A stretch of 64,000 nt of DNA from Aedes albopictus (Eukaryota > Arthropoda > Insecta > Diptera > Culicidae), in contig NC_085137.1 of assembly GCF_035046485.1 (NCBI RefSeq), positions 130,824,703 to 130,888,702 of the forward strand. Reading direction: 5' to 3'. Of this stretch, positions 42,018 to 53,403 are shown piece after piece; positions within the stretch are counted from its first letter, which is position 1; every line of letters begins with the position of its first letter. The notes beneath the pieces are model-generated. The model did no database searches and was not told the origin of the DNA. It saw only the letters and a program-made list of their open reading frames with translations. The translations under genes and the position numbers were made by a program.

Positions 42018-42480
42018 TTACAGGAGGAAACATCTTGGTGAATCTCAATAGCAGCTTTTCTGTTAGTGTCAAGAAGAAATCATGATTAAAACCTAGAATG
42101 ATCTTTTTAATGATTTACGATTCTTGGAGGAATTTTTGAAAGAATCACCGAAGAAAATCCAGAAAGAAATTGAATAGAAACACCTGGGTTGATCCGAGTA
42201 TGAAATCCTGGGGGTCAGAAGCTCTTTCTTCAAAAAAAAAAAATTCATCGAATTCCAAGAGATAACCAACGAAATAATACGAGATAACATAGAGGAATCC
42301 CAAAAAGAACTTCTTGCGATGAAACCTTAAATGAATTCTGGAGCAGTTCCAAGTGCTTGCAGAACAATTCCTTGAGGTTTCCTAAAAGCACCCTAGAAGA
42401 TACTTCTAGGATTTCGCCGATCTGGGAACGGAAACTGTAATATGCGTCACTCTCACGTTCAGAAAAAAAAACAAACATAT
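42018..42480. repeat. Degenerate periodic repeat
   Basis: Same family as above (GGAATTTTTGAAAGAATC and similar). No gene. Confidence 0.5.
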
Positions 42481-43099
42481 TACATAAATTTAAGTTCCAT
42501 GTTTTCCCAGAAGCAACCCGAAGTCATATACATGTGGTGGATACCATTTGTTGGAGTCAGTTAAAATACTGTAACATATAAACTATGCAACCCAGACGTG
42601 GTAAAAGACGGCAAAGAAAAATGAAAACTTTCAGTTAACTGCATAATTTAACTTTAAGAATTTGTTTCATAGTAAACTTTATTTTGTAATGTTGCAAAAT
42701 ATTTTGCCAAAAAATTTTCCGCTTTTTCTCTATTCCGTTTTTGTCAACTGAAAATTGCGCACCGTGTTGATAAAAACGGGACATACCTGTATAATAATAA
42801 TTATATGCATCCATCGATCTTAAATGCAATTGAACTTTATGCAAATTTGTCTTTTTATTGAACGTCCTTATGCTAAACGCTTAAGAAAGTCAAAACAAGC
42901 TTGAAATGGCCAAGCAGATTCAGTGATCATCCTGCGTTTCAAAAATTTGAGCTAGTTTAACATATTTTGAATAAAAATATAACCATTCTGGATCAATTAT
43001 TCCCTAATTGAACAGGATTCTACTACACATTTTAGAAACATTTTCTTTTCTTCTGAGCTTGCCCATCTATATCATATAGCTTTCTTACCTAGTGCTTTC
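42481..43099. other. AT-rich spacer
   Basis: No gene or clear repeat recognised. Confidence 0.4.
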
Positions 43100-43225
43100 T
43101 TAACCCTGCAGCACGCGCGCTGTTGTAAAAAGTACAACACTACCGAAAACCTCGATCCTCGTATACAACGCGAGCGCGGTGCAGTTTTGGTTGCTTGATG
43201 GCACGCGCGCATCCTAAAAGGTTAA
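43100..43225. mobile_element. Short GC-rich TTAA-bounded MITE
   Basis: 126 bp from TTAACCCTGCAGCACGCGCG to the inverted CGCGCGCATCCTAAAAGGTTAA. It resembles 17961-18071 in size, TTAA edges and GC-rich content. It contains GTTGTAAAAAGTACAAC, a small hairpin. Confidence 0.55.
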
Positions 43226-44332
43226 GCATAAAATCTGAAGATCAACTTGAATATCAGCTTTCAGCTGCAGTTGGACAAAACTTTTTACAGTTATTCATTC
43301 AGAAGTTCCTTCAAAAATCCCAATAAAATCTAGCCCTTGAATCTTCAAAAATTTCTTCTTGATGTTCTGCAGATATTTATGTACATTTTCCAATGACCAA
43401 TTTATTATGGACATTAGTCCAGCGAAATTCCAATATCTCTACCAGTAATAGTAGTATAAATTGTGCCTGTAATCCACAAAAAAACTTTGTCGGATCAAAT
43501 AGGTATGTTTGAAAAACGAGTTTTAACCTATCTATATACAATAAAAATGCAGTGGCATACGTGGGACCGCGCATAACTTGCGAACGGAAGGACCGATTTT
43601 GGTCGTCTAAATTTTGTTCTGTTGGTTTTCACCCAAGGAAGGTTTATGAGACAAAAAACATGGGAAAATTGAGAGTTTTTGAAAATCGATCTTCAATACA
43701 TTTTGACCGGGGACTTGGTCTTGGCTAGAAACAGGCAAGACAAAGTTTGCCGGGTACAGCTAGTAATTTCTAAAAATCAACCTTAAATGCCCTCGCTCAC
43801 TCCTTTGTTGATCCAATTGAAGTATTTCATTATTAATCAATATTGAAATATTTTAGCTAGCTTATTTGAACGTAAAAACATGAGAATTTTTTGATTAGTC
43901 TAAGTGACAACTAGAAATCCCTGAAGCCGAGTTCTTAAAACGGAAATATTTTAAGCTTTTGACATGAGGTATAGCGGATTCTATTTCTATTTGCTATGGT
44001 AAAGCTTAAATAATGTTTGTAAAGTATGTACAGCCTTTTAGTTAACAGCTTGTTTAAAATATTTGTTTTGTTTTTTTTGTTGAGGGAAATTATTATTATT
44101 CCAGATCTTTCCAGATACAGTTTGATTCGGATTTGGATACAGCTTGAGCAACTGCACAAAGAATTCACATAAATGATAAAAACTTAAGGTAGAATATAAA
44201 AGATATGATTTAAATAGTTATTCGCTTTTGCAATATTCAATTTGGTGGGCATTTGATCGATTGCTTTCCATGTAATGCTACCATCATTAGGTATCGTCAA
44301 ATAAAATGCACAATGTGTAATATTGTTAATGT
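43226..44332. other. AT-rich sequence, probably host intron
   Basis: No domain recognised. If the exon at 44339-44488 is real, this lies in its first intron (minus strand). 43560-43770 (GCGCATAACTTGCGAACGGA... to GCCGGGTACAGCTAGTAA) looks like a small repeat fragment. Confidence 0.35.
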
Positions 44333-44338
44333 ACTTAC

Positions 44339-44488
44339 CACCGCATCCGAAGGATCGACCAACTGCAGCACACCTAACACTATCACTAGCACCCAGGAGG
44401 ATGCACGGAACGACTTCCGTCCGGGTCGCATCATTCGCAAAATCCGTTTGCCCAGGCCCACCCCTTCTGGGCCCGCGGGCTGCAACAT
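44339..44488 (-). CDS. Host gene first coding exon (signal peptide)
   Basis: ATG at 44488 (minus) opens 50 codons with no stop, ending precisely at a consensus donor (GCGGTG|GTAAGT, intron starting at 44338), phase 0. The peptide has a basic start (RRMMRPGRKS-like region, residues 15-28) followed by a hydrophobic core WVLVIVLGVLQLV (residues 32-44) and a polar PSDA cleavage-like site: a good signal peptide for a secreted or membrane protein. A second possible start is Met19. The GC content and codon use differ from the neighbouring transposon debris. Remaining exons would lie to the left, probably outside the window; the protein is not identified. Confidence 0.6.
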
Positions 44489-45170
44489 CGTGGAAGTTAA
44501 ATTTCACCCCGAAACTAATAAAACTATCTCCGAAACTGGTTTAATTTCGCTTGCTACGGCGCGCTATCAACTTTCGAGTGTTCGATGTTTATCCAACCAT
44601 TTTCCGTTAATTAAATTTCCGTTCTTCACAACTCGCTCTCTGGGGGCAATAATTTATTCACCGATTGGGTCCTTACTCTCTTAAAAAAAACTATCACTTA
44701 ATTTACTCGGAATAAATCGAATCAAGAGAAAAGCACCACTGATCTCGTTGATGGTGTTCGGTTGCCCTTTTCGAAAGTCCTGACTCGGCCGGGATGTTCC
44801 TGTTCCGGGCTTGACGGAGACTACGACTACGAAATGTGTCGACGACGACGGAGGCACTGCTCGAAAGAAGCCGTCCGTCGGGAATCCGATGTACCATCGA
44901 ATGTTCTGAACGTTCGAAGCAATACTAAATTGCCGCCAAGATGCGAGCTGATTTCATGCTGCATTCGGGCCCGCCGTGCCGCAGTGTGGACGCGATGGTT
45001 GAGTCCGTCGTGCGTGATCGCGATCGTTGTTGGTACGGGGGTAGGGATGTCATGCCGCGACTTATTCTTATGCTTGGTGCTTATTCTTGAGATATGTTGC
45101 AGATGGTTTGGCTTTTTGAAACTTGAGATGGATTTGTATTGCATTTCATTATTCAATTCTTGGGCATATA
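44489..45170 (-). promoter_or_regulatory. 5'UTR and promoter region of the 44.4-kb gene
   Basis: GC-rich, CG-containing sequence upstream (minus strand) of the signal-peptide exon, including GACGACGACGG runs near 44845 and a TCAGTG initiator-like word at about 44737-44742. No transposon text is seen. The start site is not fixed by these data. Confidence 0.35.
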
Positions 45171-45171
45171 T

Positions 45172-45300
45172 TAGGCCCCTAAAGCCACAGCTGTAACGGC
45201 GTGGGTTTCAGCATGACCACGTTAAGGATTCGATTCCCGACCAAACTTTTCGTAGTGGAAATTTTACTTGGGCATAGAGTATTTAGCTACGCCTTTTGAT
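45172..45300 (+). mobile_element. Feilai-like SINE, 5' part
   Basis: GCTGTAACGGCGTGGGTTTCAG, a B-box GGATTCGATTCCC, and TTGGGCATAGAGTATTTAG are characteristic of the aedine tRNA-derived Feilai-type SINEs. Only the tRNA-like head and part of the body remain before the minus-strand LINE begins. Confidence 0.65.
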
Positions 45301-47720
45301 CTCACGTGGCACATTAAAATCAAATAGCAGTATTGAACAAATGAGGCATATCACACAGAGGCTCATGAGCGCTGTAATTGGTGCTTGCTGATGAAAGTTT
45401 GAGGAACGGATGCGATTTAAGACTACGGCGACGAGTGTTAATATGTAGTATTCCAAGCAGAGTAGAGCCATCAATGAATCTCAGGAGATCTCCAGCAAAC
45501 AGACTTTTGCCACATTGCGTCTTGCACTGAGAGGTTCCAAATTGATAAGCTGACAGTAGCTCTTGTAGCTTGGCAATACTTATAGAGGATTCCTCCATCT
45601 GATCTGATGTAGCGCAAAACGAATGAATTTTCGCTGAACTCTTTCGATGCGTTGAGGATCGTTGTCGTAGCAAGGGGCCCAGATGACTGCCGAGTACTCC
45701 AGGATGGGCCGCATAATTGAACTATATATGGTCATTAGACAATAGATGTCCTTGAACTTTGGCAAAGCGAAAGAGAAAACTATGTTGCGACAATGTTTTC
45801 GCCACGACATAATCGATATGGTCTTTGAATGTTAGTTTCGAGTCGAGCAGAACTCCTAGATCCTTGACTACCGATTCGCGCTTCAACTGAACACCTTCCA
45901 AAGCGTAGTCAAAGTGGAAAATGGACTTTTTAAGGCCGAATAAAATTTCAACTCATTTAATGACACCCGATTTAAACAGCACAATACAACAAAGGTTTCT
46001 AGCTGTCTATGTTGACATCATTCATATACTACAGACATAAAAACGGCCCAAGATGACGACTGACTTGGGGAACGCCAGGCCATACTGTGAACGGTGAAGA
46101 GACGTAGTCACCAATTTTCACAGATATACTGCGACCGGTCAGATAGGATCAAAGCCAGATGAGGAGGTTGTTGTTAATGTCTAGTTTGTCAAATTTGGCC
46201 AGGGAGCGATTTAGTGATTTATTATACCAAAGGCGAAAGGTCAGTATGTACGGGATCATTTGATGGCCGCTTTGAAACTGGCGTATCAGGTACGACTTAA
46301 AACACGTCAGGTTAGAGGTCGTCGATCGTTTTTGAACGAATCCTTGTTGATCCTCAGATATATAGTGTTAATAACCTTGTACTAACTTGATTAAAACGAT
46401 TATTTTCAGCAACTTTGATGTGGCGCACAATGAATCAATACCTCTGTAGTTGACACAGTCTTTTTACAACCTTCCTTAAAAACGGGAAAAATATGTGACT
46501 GCTTCCAGTAATTCGGGAAAACGCCGGTCCCCAGGGACAGGTTGAAAACGGTTGTAAGCGGCATGGCAAGGGAGCTCAAACAAAGTTTCATAACGAGTGA
46601 AGGGATGGAGGACTTCAAGTCTTTACCGGCAGCAATTACAACATCGTTGGTGATAGCAAACTGCACTCCAGGTGCTGGGAAGCTGGGAATATTCTGTGTG
46701 GCGTTGACGACATCCTGCGGGTAAAATTGTTCATTACCGAAGATGCTGCTGAATTGAGACCGGAACATGTCGACAATGACGGTGGTTGTTCAGGACACGT
46801 AGAAGAAATACACCTTTTTGCAGCAGTAGCGTAGCGTACAGCTCAAAACTGTAAATAATTTAATTATAATAATATAATTTCATGAACAATTGCGGAAAAA
46901 TCACTTACATAATTGATGTTCTTCACGCGGTTTCAATGACCTGACAAATATTCCCGAAGCTTTGTATAGTTTAGCCTAAATATCAATAAATGTATATAAT
47001 GCACAGGTATTTAAATTTAGTCTATTTTAACTTACACATCCGAATTCTTTTTGTTTACTTTTGAGTTCAAATTCAATCAATTTAATTATTTATCAACAGC
47101 AAAATACTTTTCGTTTACCAGCAAATTTTAGCAAGTAATTTTCGACTTATCTTCTTTTTTATTGTTACTCTCCTCGATTACCAAAATGTCAAACTGCAAT
47201 GTCAATCGCGTCATGACATTCCTCGGTCCGGTCACTCTTCGACAGGTCCACTAGAATTGTGCCCATCGGTGGTGGTAACAGTGGTAGTATCAGTATCCAT
47301 AAGTCATCGTGGACAGCATACCAGACTTTTTGATCTTTGATCGTTGACGATGTGATGCCAAAAGCTCTTGGGCTTAGTTTTCAGGCGATTTAGATGGGCA
47401 TTGTAGAGACTATCGTTGAAGTGCGTGTATGCAGATTTCGCTTCCAGATAACATGCTCTCCGTACGGTATTTACTTTGGCGTCTCAGTGCTGCTCGTTTA
47501 GCTCTTTTTAGGACAGCATTTCGTCAAACCGGTTTAGCCAGTTCCCGCTTAGAAGAAACTGGAATAAACTGGTCGATAACATAAAGCAATACTCCGAGTC
47601 TACACGTTCCAGGAAACTATTCATTGGTTCGACTGAAATCATAGGAGATACTTTCAGATGTTTCGTGAAAGCAACGGTAGAGATTCACTTCAAGGTTAAA
47701 TAGCAGAGGCGGATGATGTC
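45301..47720 (-). pseudogene. Jockey/CR1-group LINE (RT), broken
   Basis: Minus strand from right to left: linker FIPVSSKRELAKPV, KSFWHHIVND (about 47350-47560); RT LVMKLCLSSLAMPLTTVFN, GVFPNYWKQSHIFPVFKEG (46490-46620); WLKSYLTGRS-like, VKIGDYVSSPF and PGVPQ (motif B, about 46060-46150), then LYMNDVN-like motif C near 46010; C-terminal MRPILEYSAVIWAPCYDN and IERVQRKFIRFALHQIRW (45620-45700) ending about 45300. Stops and a possible insertion at about 46790-47200 interrupt it. No endonuclease was found beyond 47720. Confidence 0.75.
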
Positions 47721-47939
47721 TACAAATTTTATCGAGCGGAGCTGGTGCTTGCATAACCGATTAATTTACCCCTAGTTCATCACTCATGAAGGAGAGGTCA
47801 AGTGAACGATTGCTTCCATTTTTAACTCAAACTTTTTTTCTGCACACTCCGTTGGCGTCTCTTCTCCTGGGATGGCACACAGGCATTTCTCCATGCGTCC
47901 TGGCTTCAAAGCCTAGGTTTAAGCGCCATTACTCGCTAG
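47721..47939. other. Unassigned spacer
   Basis: No feature recognised. Confidence 0.3.
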
Positions 47940-48150
47940 CTAAAAGCTTCTAAGAACCCCAGAACCGCTCGTGGTACTCCATGAAACTCCCTTAAACAGC
48001 ACTGAGACCCTCTGAAGATCTCCATGGAGCCCTCTGAGACCTCCTGAAATGCCATTAAGCACCCCTGAGACATCCTGATACTCCCTAAAGCGCCCCTGCA
48101 ACTCCCTTGAAACGACTTTGTGATCGCCTGGTACCACCTGAAACCCCCTT
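47940..48150. repeat. Degenerate CCTGAAACYCCC periodic repeat
   Basis: Imperfect phrases of the type CCCTGAGACCTCCTGAAAYGCC every 20-30 bases, all in one orientation. The same family occurs inverted and direct at 51100-51950. Confidence 0.65.
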
Positions 48151-48194
48151 CCTTTTATGCACAGCTATATAACCTACATAAAAGGAGGTTTTAA

Positions 48195-48462
48195 TATCTT
48201 CTTCTTCTTCTTTAATGGCTCTACATCCGCACTGGGACTTGGCCTTCCTCGCTTCAACTTAGTGTTCTTTGAGCACTTCCACAGTTATAAATTGAAGGGC
48301 TTTCTTTGCCTGCCATTGCATGAAATTGTATATTGTGAGGCAAGTACAATGATAAACTATGTCCAGGGAGTCGAGAATATTTTCCCGACCGGAACAGGAA
48401 TCGAACCCGCCGTCTCCGGATTGGCAATCCATAGCCTTAACCACTAGGCTAACTGGAGACCC
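48195..48462 (-). mobile_element. tRNA-derived SINE with GAA tail (Feilai-like)
   Basis: Minus strand: GTCTCCAGTTAGCCTAGTGG (A-box TAGCCTAGTGGTTAAGG), B-box GGTTCGATTCC, a body of about 190 bases, and a tail AAGAAGAAGAAGA. Full length about 268 bp. Confidence 0.82.
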
Positions 48463-49034
48463 CAAGTGGTCCTCTCCACTGCCTTTGTCCTCGGAAGGCA
48501 GGCACTACCATTCAGGCCCTATCAGCTGCACCAGAAGGTTGCTGACAGTAGGGTCACCACCAGCCCCGGCCCTCATCAGGGACCCCTTTCCAACCACGGG
48601 CTCGGATCCAACTCATTAGACCGACGCCACAACGACAGCAACGCTACCAGGATGTTCTCTCCGCTGCCACTTAATCCCTGTAAGGGTTAATTTCGACCGC
48701 AGTGCACCGGCATGACCTACGAAGCCGACTCCGAACCCCTGGACCAGATTTGTTAATAGTCATCGAAGCTGAAGAAGAATCACTGACGACAACGGGTAAT
48801 AAAAAGTTTGCGTCACTGAACGAGCAGCGCTCGAATATTTTCGTTCAAATATCGTCAGTCAGTTTGCTAGTCGAGGTGAAAACATTGATTCAATTCATTC
48901 CATTTAATTCGGTGAATCGATTCTAAAATCGATGTTTCAGCCAAATTTGCTCAATGCTAGTAGACACCAACTTCTGGACGGAGTATTTACCCGTTATCCA
49001 TATCGCTGCAATTTTTCTGGACCCATCCGCGACC
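48463..49034. other. GC-rich then AT-rich unassigned sequence
   Basis: 48470-48760 is GC-rich and repeat-like but not assigned; frames have no known motif. 48760-49034 is AT-rich. Confidence 0.3.
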
Positions 49035-49384
49035 CAATAGGACGCAAACAGGAAGTACTAGAATTGAAGTAATAAGCTGAATTTTTGTATGGCGAGAAGG
49101 TCAACTCTTCGTTTCTGCAATGAAATGATTCAAAAAGCGTGGGTATTATGATTCCTTGCCAAATTTGATGCTGTTTGAGCAAAACTAGGGGGTAGCCGTG
49201 TTGTTGTTTTCTTGCAACTTAAACAATACAGTTATCCAATGTTTTGCTCAAACAGCATCAAATTAAGCAAGGAATCATAATACCCACGCTTTTTGAATCA
49301 TTTCATTGCAGAAACGGAGAATTGACCATACAAAAATTCCGCTCATTACTTCAATTCTAGTACTTCACCGATTGTGTCCTATTG
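49035..49384. mobile_element. Fold-back element, about 150-bp arms
   Basis: 49035-49185 and 49241-49384 are inverted copies with few differences (CAATAGGAC at the outer ends, GATGCTGTTTGAGCAAAAC at the inner), with a 55-base loop. Non-coding. The right end abuts an R1-type LINE fragment. Confidence 0.75.
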
Positions 49385-49394
49385 CCGTTTCCGA

Positions 49395-49857
49395 CTGGTG
49401 CTCGGTATGGATCCGCTGTGATGGCGATATCCATCTCCCACTCAGGAACCGCATGACAAAGCAGTTGTTGAGCCTCGTCATAGTGGTTCTGGTTCAGCTG
49501 CGTTACCTGCACTGTGATTTGTTAAATGCGGCTTTCTTGAAGTTCGGGCACCTTGGACCAACCGTTGGATGCCTGTTGTTCACGGATTTCCCGGTACAAA
49601 TCAGACAAATCGTTGGACTCGTGCAGCCTTAACGGATTTTTTTACGTCCATCACAGGTACCTGAATCAAGGCTACCTGTGTCCTTGCCGGCCCCTCCGTA
49701 GCTGAACGGCTGCGGTGGCCACCTGCACGTCACACTGTTTCCGCAGTACCGTGACGATGAGCTCTTTCACTTTGGTGACCTTATCTAGGGTTTTCACCTT
49801 CAGAGTTTCCTCTTGTGGGAGAGCCCTCACCTCTACCCCTTTAGTGAAGTGGACCTG
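49395..49857 (-). pseudogene. R1-type LINE fragment (ORF1 C-terminus, endonuclease start)
   Basis: Minus strand: VEVRALPQEETLKVKTLDKV and LRKQCDVQVATAAVQLRRG, the gag-like ORF1 text of R1/LOA-type elements, followed by VALIQVPVMDVKK-like sequence and, toward 49400, the start of an endonuclease-like stretch. It is interrupted by stops and cut by the fold-back element. R1 assignment is tentative. Confidence 0.5.
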
Positions 49858-49935
49858 GTGTGATGGATAGAACAATTAACTATCACGTCGAGGACCTGGG
49901 ATCGAATACCACTTCCGACAAACTCGCAAAATACG
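49858..49935 (+). mobile_element. SINE head (GATGGATA family), partial
   Basis: GGTGTGATGGATAGAACA, then GGACCTGGGATCGAATACC (B-box) and TCCGACAAACTCGCAAAATA: the 5' part of the family found complete at 59549-59731. Confidence 0.7.
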
Positions 49936-50032
49936 CTTTATACGTTTGCGCTTCGCAATCTACAGTGGAACGATCCGTCTTCCGGATGAACGTCTTCTGG
50001 ACTACCCAGCACGTTGATGATTAATTGATCTT

Positions 50033-50308
50033 GAACTGCTCTCCGATCGTCGCAAAAAGTTACAGCAGCTAGTCGTGTTCGATATTTTGGAGAACAATAT
50101 TGACAGTCCGGATCTTCTGCTGCAACTCTCGTTGAATGCACCGATGCGTTTATTACGTCACAACGATTTCTTTATTGTTCCTGGGCATAGAACAGACTAC
50201 GGCCACAATAATCCCTTGAGCTCCTGCATACGGGTATTTAAAGAAGTTACCAGCTTGCTTGAATTTGGTATGACGAAGCAAAATTTTAGGAATAAGTTAT
50301 CAAATTAG
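50033..50308 (+). pseudogene. LINE C-terminal fragment
   Basis: Plus-strand text VVFDILENNIDSPDLLLQ, LSLNAPMRLLRHNDFF, HRTDYGHNNPLSSCIRVF and FGMTKQNFRNKL resembles the very C-terminus of Jockey/CR1-type LINE proteins in mosquitoes. Only this end is present. Confidence 0.6.
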
Positions 50309-50359
50309 ATTAAGTATCAGTCTGTACGATTTGTATCGAAGACAAAGTAGTAATAATAA

Positions 50360-50765
50360 ATAAATAAATAAATACTGCGCAAATCGACTCCCAGATCCAC
50401 GAGCTCGGCGTCACTTCCCATCGCATTAGACTGTTCGGTCCTGATGACGTAACCTTTACTTTCGTCGGTTCCACCGCTGCTGTAGTCTTCACAAGTCTCA
50501 CGTAATCTTGCTTGTCCATCGTCTTACGAAGTCGCAACAGGGCCGTTCTCAGCTCCTTACTTATGTTGGACTTCGTGGACGCAAAATCGATGATCTTGAC
50601 AAACTGCTGCTCAGCCACCTCTATCGCGGACAGTCCTTCTCTCTTTTGGTTGATGACCCTCATCAACCACGCTCCATCCAATACCTCCACCGACAGGCTA
50701 GCCAGGGATTGGATCGGAGCTCCCACGCTGGAGCTGAATGCTTAGCCGACGACTACGCGGCTGAC
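50360..50765 (-). pseudogene. LINE ORF1 (gag-like) fragment
   Basis: Minus strand: LSAIEVAEQQFVKIIDFAST, KSNISKELRTALLRLRKTMD, an alpha-helical, probably coiled-coil segment of the kind found at the N-terminus of LINE ORF1 proteins, possibly of the same element as 49395-49857. A stop follows near 50310. Confidence 0.45.
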
Positions 50766-51099
50766 CCGGGACAGTAATCCCAGCTGCCCCCCTGATCTCC
50801 TTGAGCTACGGATTCGTTCTCATGACCTTCAAGAGATGTCTATTTGTGTATGTATGTTCATGTGCTGTATGTGCACAGAATTTGAATCACCACTTAAGGG
50901 CATCAATCGACGTGGAAAATACCCATTTGTTGCCTATTGGTCCCCGGGTCGGTTCAGGCGTTCAGGAGACCAAAAATGCAACTAAAACCCTACAATGCGA
51001 CTCATAAACTTACGTAGATTTTTGTAGTTATGCTTATGAATTTAGAATTTTGGTTGGGGTTCCTTAAAATCAAGATGGCGGACCAGAATCAAAATTGTA
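50766..51099. other. Unassigned spacer
   Basis: No feature recognised. Confidence 0.3.
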
Positions 51100-51945
51100 A
51101 ATTTTTCAATGGCATTCCGTCAGAATTCGTTGGCGTTTTAATGAGATTGTGGGGATTTCAGAGGCGTTTCAATACTATTAAGAGAGTTTCTGGTACGTTT
51201 CAAGGGGCTTTAAAGTCGATTCAGGGAGAGGGGGCAATCTCAAGAGCCTTTAAAGGGCGATACTAGAGGTTTAAGGGACATTTCAATGCATTTCAGAGAC
51301 ATTACAGGGGCGTTTCATGGATTCCCAGAACTTCTTGAAGACGTTCCTAGGGGCTTCAGGAGCATTTTAAATTGATTATGAAGGCTTCAAGGGCGTGTAT
51401 ATGGGATAACGGAGGTTTCAGCGGCGTTTGGAGACATTTCAGGTTAGGGTCGTACATATCATGGTGGGTTTTAGAAACATGCTTCAATCCAAGAGGTTTC
51501 GGGGGCTTTTCAAATGGATTACGGGTATTTCAAGGCATTTGGATTGGCTTATATAGGTTTCATGAGCGTTTCAGAAGTACTTCAAGGGGTTTCGATAGTT
51601 ATTGTGAAGGGGAATCTGTAAATCCACTGAAAATTCATGACCCCATGTAACGCACCTGAGACCCACCGAAACCACCAAAAACTCACCTGTAACGCTTCTA
51701 AAACCCACAAAAAAATTCACCCCCTGAAATATCCCTGAAACGCCGCAGAGACCCACTGGAACTTCCTGAGATCCCTTGAAGCACCGCTGAGGTTCCCTGA
51801 AAATCCTCTGAGACCCCTTGAAACGTCCCGAAGACCCCCGGAAGTGACCATGAAACCCTTTGAAACCCTCTGAAGCCCCCTGAGATCTCCTTATAACCCG
51901 CTGAAATCTCATGCAATACCCTGAAACGCCCGTTGTCGTAGTTAC
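51100..51945. repeat. Degenerate periodic repeat with orientation switch
   Basis: 51130-51620 consists of GGGGCGTTTCAAGGG-type phrases; 51640-51945 of the complementary CCCTTGAAACGCCCC type. The flip lies at about 51625. Repeat unit about 20-30 bases, highly degenerate. Confidence 0.65.
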
Positions 51946-52495
51946 CGCCATTATTACATTTTTTTATGCACAATATTGGTTCTGCATCGCTCTCCCTCGT
52001 TTTATACAGGGCATAAAAAAGGTGCATAAATTAGAAGTACATAAAAATTACCTGTATAAAAAGATGTTTAGTCTACAAGTATCGCTCCAGCTTCTTGAAG
52101 AATAGCCCGATCTTGTCCAAATTTGTACCATTTATGGGTAAATTGTTCATCATAGTTGAATCCATCACCTGCTAATAATTCCTGTTTATTTTTATGTGTA
52201 TTCCTTTCTTGCTCGTCTGTTTTACTTCAACTGTGCTCACTTTATTGCAAGTACCGATAAGTTTGCCAGTGTGATTGAGTAATAAAAAAAAATGAAATTT
52301 TTCTATTCACTAATGCTTAATTTGAATGATTTATGTTTGATTTTCTGCCTTATTAAACTGACATTTCGATCACCCCCACGTGCTCGCGCGCGACTCCTTG
52401 CGATTCTTCGCGGGTTCGGTCTTCGTTCCGGCGCGATCATCCGAGCCCGAACCGGGGTCCCGCCGAAGAAGATCGTGCACGGGAACGTTTAAAAT
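51946..52495. other. AT-rich, then CG-rich promoter-proximal DNA
   Basis: 51946-52360 is AT-rich without features. From about 52370 the sequence turns GC-rich with many CG dinucleotides up to the promoter at 52511. Confidence 0.4.
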
Positions 52496-52510
52496 TTCCA
52501 AGATCTCGAG

Positions 52511-52545
52511 TCAGTAAGCTGTGAACGATCGGACGCGCTAGATCG
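52511..52545 (+). promoter_or_regulatory. Inr + DPE core promoter
   Basis: An initiator TCAGTA (A+1 at 52513) is followed at exactly +28 to +32 by AGATC, which fits the DPE consensus RGWYV. There is no TATA box. This Inr/DPE pairing with strict spacing is typical of TATA-less insect promoters. It heads a long ATG-free leader. Confidence 0.6.
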
Positions 52546-53383
52546 CATAAGTGGCCGCGTCGTAGAGAGCCGGACTCCGCCTCGATAGGGATAGGATAGG
52601 GAGAGGAGCGAACGTGTGTAGTAGGCAATAGGCAACACCAGTAAGAACACACCGCGGAAAAGGAACGGCCCTCGGCCGTGGTGTGCTGCTCTGCTGTCTT
52701 CAACCTTTTCACTTGCCACTCGGCAAGATCGGCGCTGCTGGATTGGACACTGGCCCAAAAGAGGAAAAGAAGCGTGAAATTAGGGGAACAAGAGAAAATC
52801 ACGAAAATCGCCGGCGCTGGCGGGAAAAGCGTGAAGCAGCAAGGAAACCCATAAATTATTATTAGTGAGGTTCCTAAATTTGTGTTTCGTCAAGTTTTTT
52901 TTTGTATTACATTAGGGGGAGACAGCGGAACACACGGCCGAAGAGTTCCAAATCCGGGGTGTTACGGTGTTGACATTTGTTTTCTCGGATATTGTTAGAG
53001 GCGGTTTTAAAAATAGCGAAGATCCAATTCTAGAATAGTGACCCCAAACGACGACAACGAAGACAACGACGACGACGACGACGTTCGAAGAGATCAATTA
53101 GTGCTGGAATCATCATAAAAAACCGTTGGAGTGTTTGGAAGGCAAAGTGTCGTGTCGGGAATAAGTGTCGCAAGTCCGCAAGTACGGAGTCAGTGCAAAA
53201 GTGTTCAAAAAAAAACAAGCGCGCTGTTCTGAGACAGCAACACAACCAGTTACAGTTGGCAGTTGTGGCAGTTCAAATTTCAGCTGAGGACAGCAGCCGC
53301 CTAAAGCTGGCTACGATTTGCTGCTAGGAGTAGCCCGGAGAGAGCCCTTGGCCTAGGGCTTCCGCGGGGCGGCCACCACCACT
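52513..53383 (+). other. Predicted 871-nt 5'UTR
   Basis: No ATG was found on the plus strand between the predicted start site and 53384, which is very unlikely by chance over about 870 bases and supports a real leader. GC-rich with CGACGACGAC runs near 53050-53090 and no transposon text. It may contain introns not recognised here. Confidence 0.6.
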
Positions 53384-53403
53384 ATGGGCACCCCAGTGAA
53401 ATG
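53384..53403 (+). CDS. Host gene tiny first coding exon (MGTPVK...)
   Basis: The first ATG after the long leader has an acceptable context (ACCACTATGG) and encodes MGTPVK plus two bases of a seventh codon before a splice donor ATG|GTGAGA (intron from 53404, phase 2). The rest of the gene would lie to the right of the window, so the first intron is at least 10.5 kb. The protein cannot be identified from six residues. Confidence 0.5.

Noticed and set aside
48963..50140. CRISPR-like or tandem array from the repeated blocks
   Set aside because: The repeats are inverted arms and SINE pieces; no regular spacer-repeat pattern exists anywhere in the window.
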